A stretch of 5,560 nt of DNA, from contig JBKPBQ010000342.1 in NCBI GenBank assembly GCA_046726955.1, positions 1 to 5,560 of the forward strand, read 5' to 3'. The notes under the pieces are model-generated. The model had not been told where the DNA came from. It ran no database searches and was given only the letters and a program-made list of their open reading frames with translations. Within the stretch, counting starts at the first letter, position 1; each line of letters starts with the position of its first letter. The translations under genes were made by a program, and so were the position numbers. This document shows positions 1-5,560 of the stretch, in pieces. Source of the DNA: CAVPGH01 sp046726955. Lineage in GTDB: Bacteria > Acidobacteriota > Vicinamibacteria > Fen-336.

Positions 1-2583
1 CGCACGCCCTCCGCGTCGCCGGTCGCCGCGACGCCGCCGCGCGCGTCCGACGCAGGCGCAGAGCGCTTCGTCACCGGTACGATCGTGGCGGACCGCTACC
101 GGATCGTCGGGCTGCTCGGCCGCGGCGGGATGGGCGAGGTCTACCGCGCCGACGACCTCACCCTGGACCAACCGGTAGCCCTCAAGTTCCTCCCCGAGGC
201 GGCGAAGGACGAGGAGCGGCTGGAGCGATTCCGCCAGGAGGTGAAGATCGCCCGCAAGGTCTCGCACCCGAACGTCTGCCGCGTGTACGACATCAGTGAG
301 GCCGAGGGGCGGCACTTCCTCTCCATGGAGTACGTGGACGGCGAGGACCTGGCTACGCTGCTGCGGCGGATCGGCCGGCTTCCCGCGGACAAGGCGCTGG
401 AGGTCGCGCGCAAGGTGTGCGCCGGCCTCGCGGCCGCTCACGACAAGGGCGTCCTCCACCGCGACCTGAAGCCGGCCAACGTGATGCTCGACGCCCGGGG
501 CAACGTGATGATCACCGACTTCGGTCTCGCCGCCCTCGCCGAGCAGGTCGCCGAGGGAGACGTCCGCAGCGGCACTCCCGCCTACATGGCGCCGGAGCAG
601 CTCGAGGGGCGAGAGGTCACGATCCGGAGCGACGTCTACTCGCTGGGGCTCGTGCTCTACGAGGTCTTCACGGGAAAGAAGGCCTTCGAAGGCAAGACGC
701 TCGCGGAGGCGACACGCAGCCGCGCCGACTCCACTCCCCCGAGCCTGTCGCTCCTGGTGCGCGACCTGGATCCCGCGATCGAGCGCGCCATCATGCGCTG
801 CCTGGAGCGCGACCCGGCCCAGCGTCCGGCCTCGGTGTTGTCGGTTGCGGCCGCCCTCCCCGGCGGCGATCCGCTGGCCGCGGCGCTGGCCGCCGGCGAG
901 ACGCCGTCACCGCAGGTCGTCGCCGACGCCGGAGAGACGACCGGGCTTCTCCCACGCGCGGCGCTCGTGTCCCTCGCAGTGGTGGTGGCCGGGCTCCTCC
1001 TCGCCCTCATCCTCGGCATCCGCGTGAGCAGGGTCGACGAGGTCGGCCTTGCGCCGCCGGAGGTCCTGTCCGCCAAGGCGCGCGAGATCCTGGGTCGACT
1101 GGGCTATACCGCCGTCCCGCGGGACTCTGCCGGCGGCTTCGCATACGCGGCCGACCTCGACCGCTATTTCAGCAGCCAGCCGGGCCGGCCGGATTGGGAT
1201 CGCATGCTCGCCGGCCGCCCCTCGCTCCTCTGCTTCTGGTACCGCACCAGTCCGCGCCGGCTGGTCGTGACCGACTTCCATGACGATTCGCTGACGCCGG
1301 GCGTCGTGACCCCCGACGACCCGCCGCCCACCGACTCCGGCATGGTCGACCTCGACCTCGACGCGCAAGGCCGGCTGCTTCGACTGCAGGCGATCCCGCC
1401 CGAGAAGGAGGACGCGCCGCGCGAGGTCGGACGGCCGGACTGGCGGCCGCTCTTCGCGGCGGCCGAGCTCGATCCCGCGCAGCTGCGGGCCGTCGATCCG
1501 GCCTGGGTGTCGCTCGCGGCCTCCGACGTGCGGGAGGCCTGGGAGGGGACGTGGCCGGGCTCCGACCAGCCCCTGCGCGTGGAGGCGGCAGGCTTCCACG
1601 GCCGGCCGGTCTTCTTCCGGCTCATCGGCCCCTGGACGAAACCCGAGCGCATGCCCTCGCGGGAAGACGAAGCCTCGAGAGAGACCCGGTTGATCCTCAT
1701 CACGCTCATCGGGGGCACGGCCATCCTCGGAGGGATCCTGCTGGCCTTCCGAAACTACGTCCTCGGCCGGGGCGACCGCCGGGGTGCCTTCCGCCTGGCG
1801 GCGTTCATGTTCGCGAGCCACATGCTGCTGTGGCTCTGCCGGACGCACCTCGTCGTGGGCACCGAAGGGTTCGGGCTTTTCCTCGTCGCGATGGGCAACA
1901 GCCTCTTCTCCGCCGCGATCGTGTGGGCGGTCTACCTGTCGATCGAGCCCTACATCCGGCGCCACTGGCCGCAGGCCATCATCTCCTGGAGCCGGCTGCT
2001 CGCGGGACGGTTCCGCGACCCGCTCCTCGGCCGCGACCTCCTCATCGGCATCCTCCTGGGCCTCGCCTGGCTGGTGATCGTGGACGTGTCGTACCTCGTC
2101 ATCGCGCGGCTCGGCGGCGCTCCCACCCTGGCCAGGACGGAATACCTGCTCGGGGGCCGCCACGTCCTGGCCGCCTGGGTCGCACAGCTCATGACCTCCG
2201 TCCAGGCCACGCTCGTCTTCTTCTTCGTGCTCTTCCTGTTCCGCGTGCTGCTGCGGCGGCCGCGGCTCGCGGCGACCGCCTTCGTGGCGGTATTCGTAGC
2301 CTTGCGGGTCGTCGGCAACGAGTACGCCTCGGTGCAGATACCGACCGGAATCGCGATCTTCGCGATCGCGGCGTTCGCCGTCGTGCGCTTCGGCCTCGTC
2401 GCGCTCGCCGCGGGACTCTTCACCGTGGACCTGGTCGTCAGCGTCCCGGCCACGGCTTCCCTCTCCAGCTGGTACGCGCCCGCCACCGCGTTCGTCTTCC
2501 TGACCGTGCTGGGCCTGGCGGTGTGGGGCTTCTACACCTCGCTCGGCGGACGGCGGCTCTGGTCGAACACGCTCTTCGACTGA
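1..2583 (+). CDS. Transmembrane serine/threonine protein kinase with C-terminal polytopic membrane module (5' partial)
   Basis: Hanks-type (PknB-like) kinase, predicted to phosphorylate Ser/Thr of cytoplasmic proteins. Residues are numbered from the GTG at 85. Seen: glycine loop GRGGMGEV 12-19, ATP lysine K34 (VALK), helix-C E52, catalytic loop HRDLKPAN 125-132 with D127, DFG 145-147, activation segment SGTPAYMAPE 162-171 with T164 as the likely autophosphorylation site, D183 and R247. All key residues are present, so it should be active. A linker (about 260-289) leads to a membrane helix (about 290-312), a probably extracytoplasmic region (about 313-533), then eight or nine hydrophobic segments (534-556, 568-588, 594-618, 652-674, 693-722, 728-744, 751-768, 769-790, 797-819) to the C-terminus. 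The frame is open from base 1 through an Ala/Pro-rich stretch, and GTG 85 falls just before the first kinase strand, so the real start is probably upstream. The membrane module is not a family I can name; a sensory role is inference. It stands alone on this strand. Confidence 0.95.
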   Translation, partial: RTPSASPVAATPPRASDAGAERFVTGTIVADRYRIVGLLGRGGMGEVYRADDLTLDQPVALKFLPEAAKDEERLERFRQEVKIARKVSHPNVCRVYDISEAEGRHFLSMEYVDGEDLATLLRRIGRLPADKALEVARKVCAGLAAAHDKGVLHRDLKPANVMLDARGNVMITDFGLAALAEQVAEGDVRSGTPAYMAPEQLEGREVTIRSDVYSLGLVLYEVFTGKKAFEGKTLAEATRSRADSTPPSLSLLVRDLDPAIERAIMRCLERDPAQRPASVLSVAAALPGGDPLAAALAAGETPSPQVVADAGETTGLLPRAALVSLAVVVAGLLLALILGIRVSRVDEVGLAPPEVLSAKAREILGRLGYTAVPRDSAGGFAYAADLDRYFSSQPGRPDWDRMLAGRPSLLCFWYRTSPRRLVVTDFHDDSLTPGVVTPDDPPPTDSGMVDLDLDAQGRLLRLQAIPPEKEDAPREVGRPDWRPLFAAAELDPAQLRAVDPAWVSLAASDVREAWEGTWPGSDQPLRVEAAGFHGRPVFFRLIGPWTKPERMPSREDEASRETRLILITLIGGTAILGGILLAFRNYVLGRGDRRGAFRLAAFMFASHMLLWLCRTHLVVGTEGFGLFLVAMGNSLFSAAIVWAVYLSIEPYIRRHWPQAIISWSRLLAGRFRDPLLGRDLLIGILLGLAWLVIVDVSYLVIARLGGAPTLARTEYLLGGRHVLAAWVAQLMTSVQATLVFFFVLFLFRVLLRRPRLAATAFVAVFVALRVVGNEYASVQIPTGIAIFAIAAFAVVRFGLVALAAGLFTVDLVVSVPATASLSSWYAPATAFVFLTVLGLAVWGFYTSLGGRRLWSNTLFD

Positions 2584-2603
2584 GCGAAATCCGCCGCGGC
2601 TCG

Positions 2604-3389
2604 TCAGGGCCGACGGCCCCAGGCAGCCACCGTCATCGGCGCGACGATGGTGAGCTCCGGGTCCTGCAGATCGGCGAGCGCTCTCTCCAGTTCTTCGGCG
2701 CTCACCTCGCCCGTCTCGAGAACGGGCTCGCGCAGCTTCACGATCGTGAGCCGGAGGAAGTCCCGGGCGAGCGGCGTACCGCCGCGCACGATCGGACAGC
2801 GTCCCTCCGCCTGGACGTCGCGAAGGCCGACGGCGGCAAGGTCACCCAGCGCGTGCCCGCCGTACCGGCAATCGATCGAGCAGATGGACTCGAGGTGGCG
2901 CATCGCGACGAGGAAGACGTGTCGGACGGCAGGAGAATCGCCCGATCCGTAGAGGGTCACGAAGTCGGGCTCCTCGATCAGCAGGGCGCCTCCAGGCCGC
3001 AGAGCGGAGGCCATCCGTCGTAGCGCTCCCCGCTTGTCGGGCAGCCACTCGACGAGATATCGAGCGTGGACGAGATCGAATCCCGTCGGCAGATCCTCGG
3101 CCGCGATGTCGTGACGGACGACCTCCAGCGTGGGGTAGCCGGGCGCTTCGGACTCGAGGAAGTCGGTCTCGAGGTCGGTGGCGACGACCACGCCGCCGGG
3201 AGCGACGCGCTCGGCGAGCCAGAAGGCCACGGATCCGCGGCCTGCCCCGATCTCGAGGCAGCGCGCTCCGGGACGCGCGCCCAGGCGTGCCAGGTGCTCA
3301 CGGGTGCCGGGATCGAGCGCCTCTTCCAGCCCGGCGAGCCGTACACGCTCCATCTCCCACGTGTGGTCGTACTCGTAGCCCCCCGGCAT
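2604..3389 (-). CDS. Class I SAM-dependent methyltransferase
   Basis: A 261-residue protein with the Rossmann-type methyltransferase fold, expected to move a methyl group from S-adenosylmethionine to an unknown acceptor in the cytoplasm. Motif I is LEIGAGRGSVAFWLA (45-59). The acidic end of strand 2 is ATDLE (70-74). HDIAAEDLP (93-101) fits the adenine-contact region, and FDLVHARYLVEWLPD (104-118) is the strand 4/motif II region. RPGGALLIEEPDF (131-143) is the post-motif segment usual in this superfamily (Methyltransf_11/25-like). The C-terminal third (about 144-261) is probably a substrate cap and gives no clear target. The ATG at 3389 was chosen because the tyrosine- and tryptophan-rich N-terminus (YEYDHTWEMERVRLAGLE) looks like that of relatives. 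Its ribosome site is weak (TAGG about 10 bases upstream). It is probably the last gene of the minus-strand set and converges with the kinase gene, the two stop codons being 20 bases apart. No specific gene name is justified. Confidence 0.9.
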   Translation of the reverse strand: MPGGYEYDHTWEMERVRLAGLEEALDPGTREHLARLGARPGARCLEIGAGRGSVAFWLAERVAPGGVVVATDLETDFLESEAPGYPTLEVVRHDIAAEDLPTGFDLVHARYLVEWLPDKRGALRRMASALRPGGALLIEEPDFVTLYGSGDSPAVRHVFLVAMRHLESICSIDCRYGGHALGDLAAVGLRDVQAEGRCPIVRGGTPLARDFLRLTIVKLREPVLETGEVSAEELERALADLQDPELTIVAPMTVAAWGRRP

Positions 3390-3416
3390 GCCCGAAGCCT
3401 ACGCCCGGGTGGAACC

Positions 3417-3444
3417 CGAGAGAAGCAGGATCAACCTTCTCTCG
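3417..3444. repeat. Perfect 9-bp inverted repeat spanning the stop codon of the membrane-protein gene
   Basis: CGAGAGAAG (3417-3425) and CTTCTCTCG (3436-3444) are exact reverse complements separated by 10 bases. The loop contains the TGA stop of the minus-strand membrane-protein gene (3431-3433), so the upstream arm lies in its last codons and the other in the 41-base spacer before the methyltransferase. A smaller dyad, GGGT-GGA-ACCC (3407-3417), follows directly in the direction of transcription. Neither strand has a T-run after the stem, so it is not a canonical intrinsic terminator. It could be a weak terminator, an mRNA-stabilising hairpin that sets methyltransferase expression apart from the genes before it, or chance. 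The repeat itself is certain; its function is not. Confidence 0.7.
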
Positions 3445-4021
3445 CCGCCACGGGCCCGGAGATCGTTTCGGGCAGAGTGGAGCGGCGGCGGACCGCGAGA
3501 GCGGCGAGCAGCACGACCGTGAGGAGGTACGCGATCGTCTTCATCCCGGTGACGAGCCCGGCGATCGTGGCCACGCGCTCCAGGCGCTCGGGATAGCTCG
3601 TCGTCAGCAGGGCGATGAGGCCGTTCTCCGTGAAGTCGAGGAGCGCGGCGGCGACGGGGACGAGCATGAGCCACCCGAGACGCGGCCGCAGCCTGCGCCC
3701 TGAACGCGTGAGGAGCGCGATCCCCAGTGCGCCGAACAGTCCGAAGACGGTGGGAATGACGACGTCGACCGTGGCGAAGAGCAGGAGCTGCAGCTTGCGC
3801 CCGAGGGGACCGAATGCGTCGAGGTGATCGTAGACCTGGTCCGCCGAGCAGAAGGCGCACATGTCGAGGTAGGCGCGTCCGGTGAGGCGACGAAAGTACG
3901 GAACGCTCAGCGGGAACACGAGCAGGTTCTCACACCCGACCACGAGCAGCTCGAGCACGAGCAGGAGCGTCACCCGGCCCGGCGTGGCGACGCGGTCGAG
4001 CCAGTTCAGGAGCGACTGCAC
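3431..4021 (-). CDS. Four-helix integral membrane protein of unknown function
   Basis: A 196-residue protein that I do not recognise. It has four strongly hydrophobic segments at about 17-37, 77-104, 115-139 and 150-177, with a basic, Ser/Thr/Pro-containing C-terminal tail. The loop between segments 1 and 2 is polar and holds a C-x2-C pair (C55, C58). Two Glu-Asn pairs lie in or beside membrane helices: GCEN (29-32) and DFTEN (129-133). Buried acidic and amide residues like these could be functional, but that is inference. The GTG at 4021 was chosen because it is 2 bases after the TAG of the oxidoreductase gene (4026-4024) and is the only start before the first helix. The frame is open further upstream to 4552, but that part is Arg-rich and merely shadows the oxidoreductase gene. 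No good Shine-Dalgarno is seen, which fits translational coupling to the upstream gene. Confidence 0.8.
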   Translation of the reverse strand: MQSLLNWLDRVATPGRVTLLLVLELLVVGCENLLVFPLSVPYFRRLTGRAYLDMCAFCSADQVYDHLDAFGPLGRKLQLLLFATVDVVIPTVFGLFGALGIALLTRSGRRLRPRLGWLMLVPVAAALLDFTENGLIALLTTSYPERLERVATIAGLVTGMKTIAYLLTVVLLAALAVRRRSTLPETISGPVAAREG

Positions 4022-4023
4022 GA

Positions 4024-5094
4024 CTACGCCGCTTCGGCGAGGTCCCGGCGCGACACCCCTTCGATCTGCAGGACGAAGTCCGCGCCGAAAGCCGCCGCGG
4101 GCGTGAAGGCTCCTGCGAGCGGCCGCTCGTCGAGCATCTTGGCCGCCAATACCATGGCCGCCGCCGCGAACTCGTAGCCTTCGCCCATCTCGAGCACGGA
4201 AGCGACGCTGCCCGCGTCGTCGGAAGCCCGCGCCCAGGCCACGGATCGCAGAGGTGTCCGTGGTCTCGCCGGCTCCGGCGCTTCCACGGGCCGGCCGCGG
4301 TTCGTAACCAGCCGGCGAATCGCGGGCCGGCGAGCCACGCTCTGAAGAATGGGCGCGAGCCAGCGCAGGAACGGAGCCGCGGCCCGGGGCACGGGGATTC
4401 CCGCGACGACGTTGGCGATGGCGGTCGTGCGGTGAGCCGCCAGCACCTCCGCGAGCGGCGCGGCGACGAACGTCTGACCGTGCGCGCCCACGCCCACGCC
4501 GAACCGCCGATGGGCGATCGCTCCTCGGACGAGCCGGCCGCCCTCGATCCAAGCGCCGCCCGCTCCGAGCACTTCGAGCCGGCTCAAGGCCGCGCCGGTG
4601 CTGCTGTGCCCGTTCTGCGCGTCGACGCCGATGAGGAGGCGCTTGGCACCCGGCCGCCGGCGTGCGACGTGGGCCGCGATGCAGTCGCCGGCGGTGACGC
4701 CGAACCCGGCACCGGTGACGACCGGCACGCCCGCGCGTCGAGCGTCTGCGTCGCGAGCCAGGATCGCGGCCACCGAGTCCAGCTCGCCGCTGACATCAAG
4801 ATAGGGTGTGCCGGTGGCCAGGCAGGCATCCAGCATCGGCGCCGCCGTGCGGGTGAAGGGACCCGCCGTGTGCAGGATCCGCGAGGACCGGCGCAGCAAG
4901 CCTTCGAGCGCCGAGCGGTCGTCCAAGGAGACGATCGCTGGTTCCAGTCCGTGCTGCTCGGCCAGCGCCCGCACTCCGACGGCGTCGCGGCCGGCGACGA
5001 GGGGACGCTGTCCCTGCTCGAGCGCGGCGGCGAGCACCAGCCGGCCGGTGACGCCGTTCGCCCCATAGATCACCCACGGCAGCGCGCTACGCAT
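4024..5094 (-). CDS. Saccharopine dehydrogenase-like NAD(P)-binding oxidoreductase (trans-acting enoyl reductase type)
   Basis: A 356-residue cytoplasmic oxidoreductase. The N-terminus is a Rossmann domain: WVIYGANGVTGRLV (7-20) carries GxxGxxG at G11, G14 and G17, and LVAGRDA (32-38) ends strand 2, where the arginine fits NADPH preference. ILHTAGPF (73-80), PYLDVSGEL (97-105) and VTGAGFGVTAGDC (126-138) match the layout of the Sacchrp_dh_NADP family, which includes human SCCPDH and mycobacterial trans-acting enoyl reductases such as Rv2953. At 356 residues it is shorter than those roughly 420-residue relatives. The family name does not imply lysine metabolism; the substrate is unknown, possibly an acyl or lipid intermediate. 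ATG 5094 is chosen over an in-frame TTG at 5121 because AGGGAGG sits 8 bases before it. It lies 81 bases after the Crp-like gene and 2 bases before the membrane-protein gene on the same strand. Confidence 0.88.
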   Translation of the reverse strand: MRSALPWVIYGANGVTGRLVLAAALEQGQRPLVAGRDAVGVRALAEQHGLEPAIVSLDDRSALEGLLRRSSRILHTAGPFTRTAAPMLDACLATGTPYLDVSGELDSVAAILARDADARRAGVPVVTGAGFGVTAGDCIAAHVARRRPGAKRLLIGVDAQNGHSSTGAALSRLEVLGAGGAWIEGGRLVRGAIAHRRFGVGVGAHGQTFVAAPLAEVLAAHRTTAIANVVAGIPVPRAAAPFLRWLAPILQSVARRPAIRRLVTNRGRPVEAPEPARPRTPLRSVAWARASDDAGSVASVLEMGEGYEFAAAAMVLAAKMLDERPLAGAFTPAAAFGADFVLQIEGVSRRDLAEAA

Positions 5095-5102
5095 GCGCTC
5101 GA

Positions 5103-5109
5103 CCTCCCT
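5103..5109 (-). promoter_or_regulatory. Ribosome binding site of the oxidoreductase gene
   Basis: On the minus strand this reads AGGGAGG, a near-consensus Shine-Dalgarno whose GGAGG core ends 8 bases before the ATG at 5094. It decides the start: an in-frame TTG at 5121 would place this site inside the coding region and has no comparable ribosome site of its own. Confidence 0.75.
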
Positions 5110-5150
5110 GGCATGACTCAAATGTAGGGGCTTTCCCCGTGCCGCGCCGT

Positions 5151-5160
5151 GACTGCAGTC
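5151..5160. promoter_or_regulatory. 10-bp perfect palindrome, possible second operator half of a tandem site
   Basis: GACTGCAGTC is a perfect palindrome in the spacer between the Crp-like gene and the oxidoreductase gene. Read as GTGA-N6-TC (5149-5160) it shares GTGACT and a G-TC at the same offset with the Crp-type dyad at 5170-5185, and its centre lies 22 bp away, about two helical turns. Only about 6 of the 10 bases of the E. coli CRP consensus match, so it would be a weak site. A function is inferred from spacing only. Confidence 0.3.
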
Positions 5161-5169
5161 TGCGCGGTA

Positions 5170-5185
5170 TGTGACTCAGGTCGCA
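5170..5185. promoter_or_regulatory. Candidate Crp-type operator (TGTGA-N6-TCGCA)
   Basis: TGTGA (5170-5174), six bases, then TCGCA (5181-5185) matches 9 of the 10 fixed bases of the E. coli CRP site TGTGA-N6-TCACA. The dyad extends one base pair outward on each side (A5169, T5186). It overlaps the stop codon (5178-5176) and last codons of the Crp-like gene and lies about 76 bases before the oxidoreductase start. A poor -10-like hexamer, TACATT on the minus strand (5126-5121), would put this site near -63 and the 5151-5160 dyad near -41, but no -35 box is seen. The regulator upstream keeps the CRP recognition residues, which supports the reading. Confidence 0.4.
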
Positions 5186-5560
5186 TCGGCGCTGCGGTCC
5201 CTCGCCTCGACGTCGAGGCGGGCGGCATCCCGGATGACGATCCCCCCGTCGGAGCCGGCCGTCACACCGGCCTGATGGAGCTGCTTGAGCACCCGGGCCA
5301 CGACCTCCCGCACCGTACCCGCGGCGTCGGCCAGCTGCTGCTGCGTGACCCCCGCCACGAGCTCGCCGGCGTGCGGCCTCGCGGCCGCGAGGTCGAGCAG
5401 GTGGCGCGCGACCCGCTGGCGAACCGAGCCGAACGTCAGCAGAGCCAGCTCCTCCATCGCGTCGCTGGCGCGCAGCGCACACTCTTCGGCGATCGCGGTT
5501 GCGAGCACCGCGTGCTGGTCGGCGAGCGCGCGCAGGCGCGCCGGCGGGATCGCCCACACG
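5176..5560 (-). CDS. Crp/Fnr-family transcription regulator, C-terminal DNA-binding part (5' partial)
   Basis: The last about 128 residues of a dimeric Crp/Fnr-type regulator; the N-terminal ligand-binding domain lies outside the window. Counting from the GTG codon at 5559, residues 5-40 are the end of the sensor domain and the long dimer helix. FGSVRQRVARHLLDLAA (43-59) opens the winged-helix domain. VTQQQLADAAGTVREVVARV (71-90) is the helix-turn-helix, and GSDGGIVIRDAARL (102-115) the wing and last strand. The recognition helix aligns with CRP so that R84, E85 and R89 match E. coli R180, E181 and R185, which read TGTGA half-sites. It lacks the E-x2-S-R pattern of FNR. The frame is open to the window edge, so the GTG at 5559 is just an internal valine codon. 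Whether it binds cAMP or another ligand cannot be seen. It is followed by the oxidoreductase gene on the same strand and probably regulates it. Confidence 0.92.
   Translation of the reverse strand, partial: VWAIPPARLRALADQHAVLATAIAEECALRASDAMEELALLTFGSVRQRVARHLLDLAAARPHAGELVAGVTQQQLADAAGTVREVVARVLKQLHQAGVTAGSDGGIVIRDAARLDVEARDRSADAT

Noticed and set aside
1183..1455. Repeated GRPDW peptide (residues 367-371 and 449-453) as evidence of a duplicated outer domain in the kinase
   Set aside because: The flanking sequences do not align beyond five residues, so it is probably coincidental.
907..2163. Open frame of 418 codons on the minus strand opposite the kinase gene
   Set aside because: It lies entirely antisense to a well-supported kinase and membrane module; its product is rich in Arg, Pro, Glu and Asp with no domain or hydrophobic core, as expected from a GC-rich shadow frame.
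2607..2619. GGGCC-GAC-GGCCC hairpin as a terminator for the kinase gene
   Set aside because: Only a 5-bp stem, lies within the methyltransferase coding region and has no T-run; such short GC dyads are common in this composition.
1551..3023. Open frame of 490 codons on the plus strand running past the kinase stop
   Set aside because: Its product is a low-complexity Arg/Pro/Gly-rich string overlapping the kinase in another frame and then antisense to the methyltransferase; no recognisable domain.
4022..4552. Upstream extension of the membrane-protein frame to an ATG at 4552
   Set aside because: The added 177 residues are Arg/Gly/Ala-rich and overlap the oxidoreductase gene in another frame; the GTG at 4021 gives a coherent four-helix protein directly after the upstream stop.
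5095..5121. TTG at 5121 as start of the oxidoreductase
   Set aside because: It would place the strong AGGGAGG ribosome site inside the coding region; ATG 5094 has ideal spacing and begins just before the first Rossmann strand.
4432..5127. Open frame of 231 codons on the plus strand opposite the oxidoreductase
   Set aside because: Antisense shadow with hydrophilic, low-complexity sequence and no domain.
5127..5138. GGGG-CTTT-CCCC dyad as a terminator after the Crp-like gene
   Set aside because: A 4-bp stem without a following T-run on either strand is too weak to call.
5087..5557. Open frame of 156 codons on the minus strand overlapping the Crp-like gene
   Set aside because: Arg/Gly-rich product in another frame of a clear Crp-type winged-helix domain.

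Overview
This window is a GC-rich, densely coding piece of bacterial chromosome with five genes and very little spacer. The Hanks-type kinase fused to a large membrane module, the Crp/Fnr regulator style and the base composition suggest an environmental lineage such as Acidobacteriota, Gemmatimonadota, Myxococcota or a related uncultured phylum. Nothing in the window fixes the phylum. I see no rRNA, tRNA, insertion sequence, CRISPR array, phage gene or integration site.

Layout. Positions 1-2583 (+) hold most of a transmembrane serine/threonine protein kinase whose true start lies upstream of the window. It ends 20 bases from the stop codon of a convergent set of four minus-strand genes. Read in their direction of transcription these are: the C-terminal part of a Crp/Fnr-family transcription regulator (5560-5176, N-terminus outside the window); an 81-base spacer; a saccharopine-dehydrogenase-like NAD(P)-binding oxidoreductase (5094-4024); an unrecognised four-helix membrane protein starting 2 bases after the oxidoreductase stop (4021-3431); a 41-base spacer with a perfect 9-bp inverted repeat; and a class I SAM-dependent methyltransferase (3389-2604).

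How they may work together. The oxidoreductase and membrane protein are almost certainly co-transcribed and translationally coupled. The methyltransferase probably joins them, unless the hairpin between them ends or tunes transcription. The most interesting signal is in and beside the spacer before the oxidoreductase. A site reading TGTGA-N6-TCGCA overlaps the stop codon of the Crp-like gene, and a second, weaker dyad is centred 22 bp away. The regulator's own recognition helix keeps the R-E-x3-R residues that E. coli CRP uses to read TGTGA half-sites. This suggests the regulator controls the genes immediately downstream of it. The substrate of the oxidoreductase, the target of the methyltransferase and the ligand of the kinase cannot be read from the sequence.
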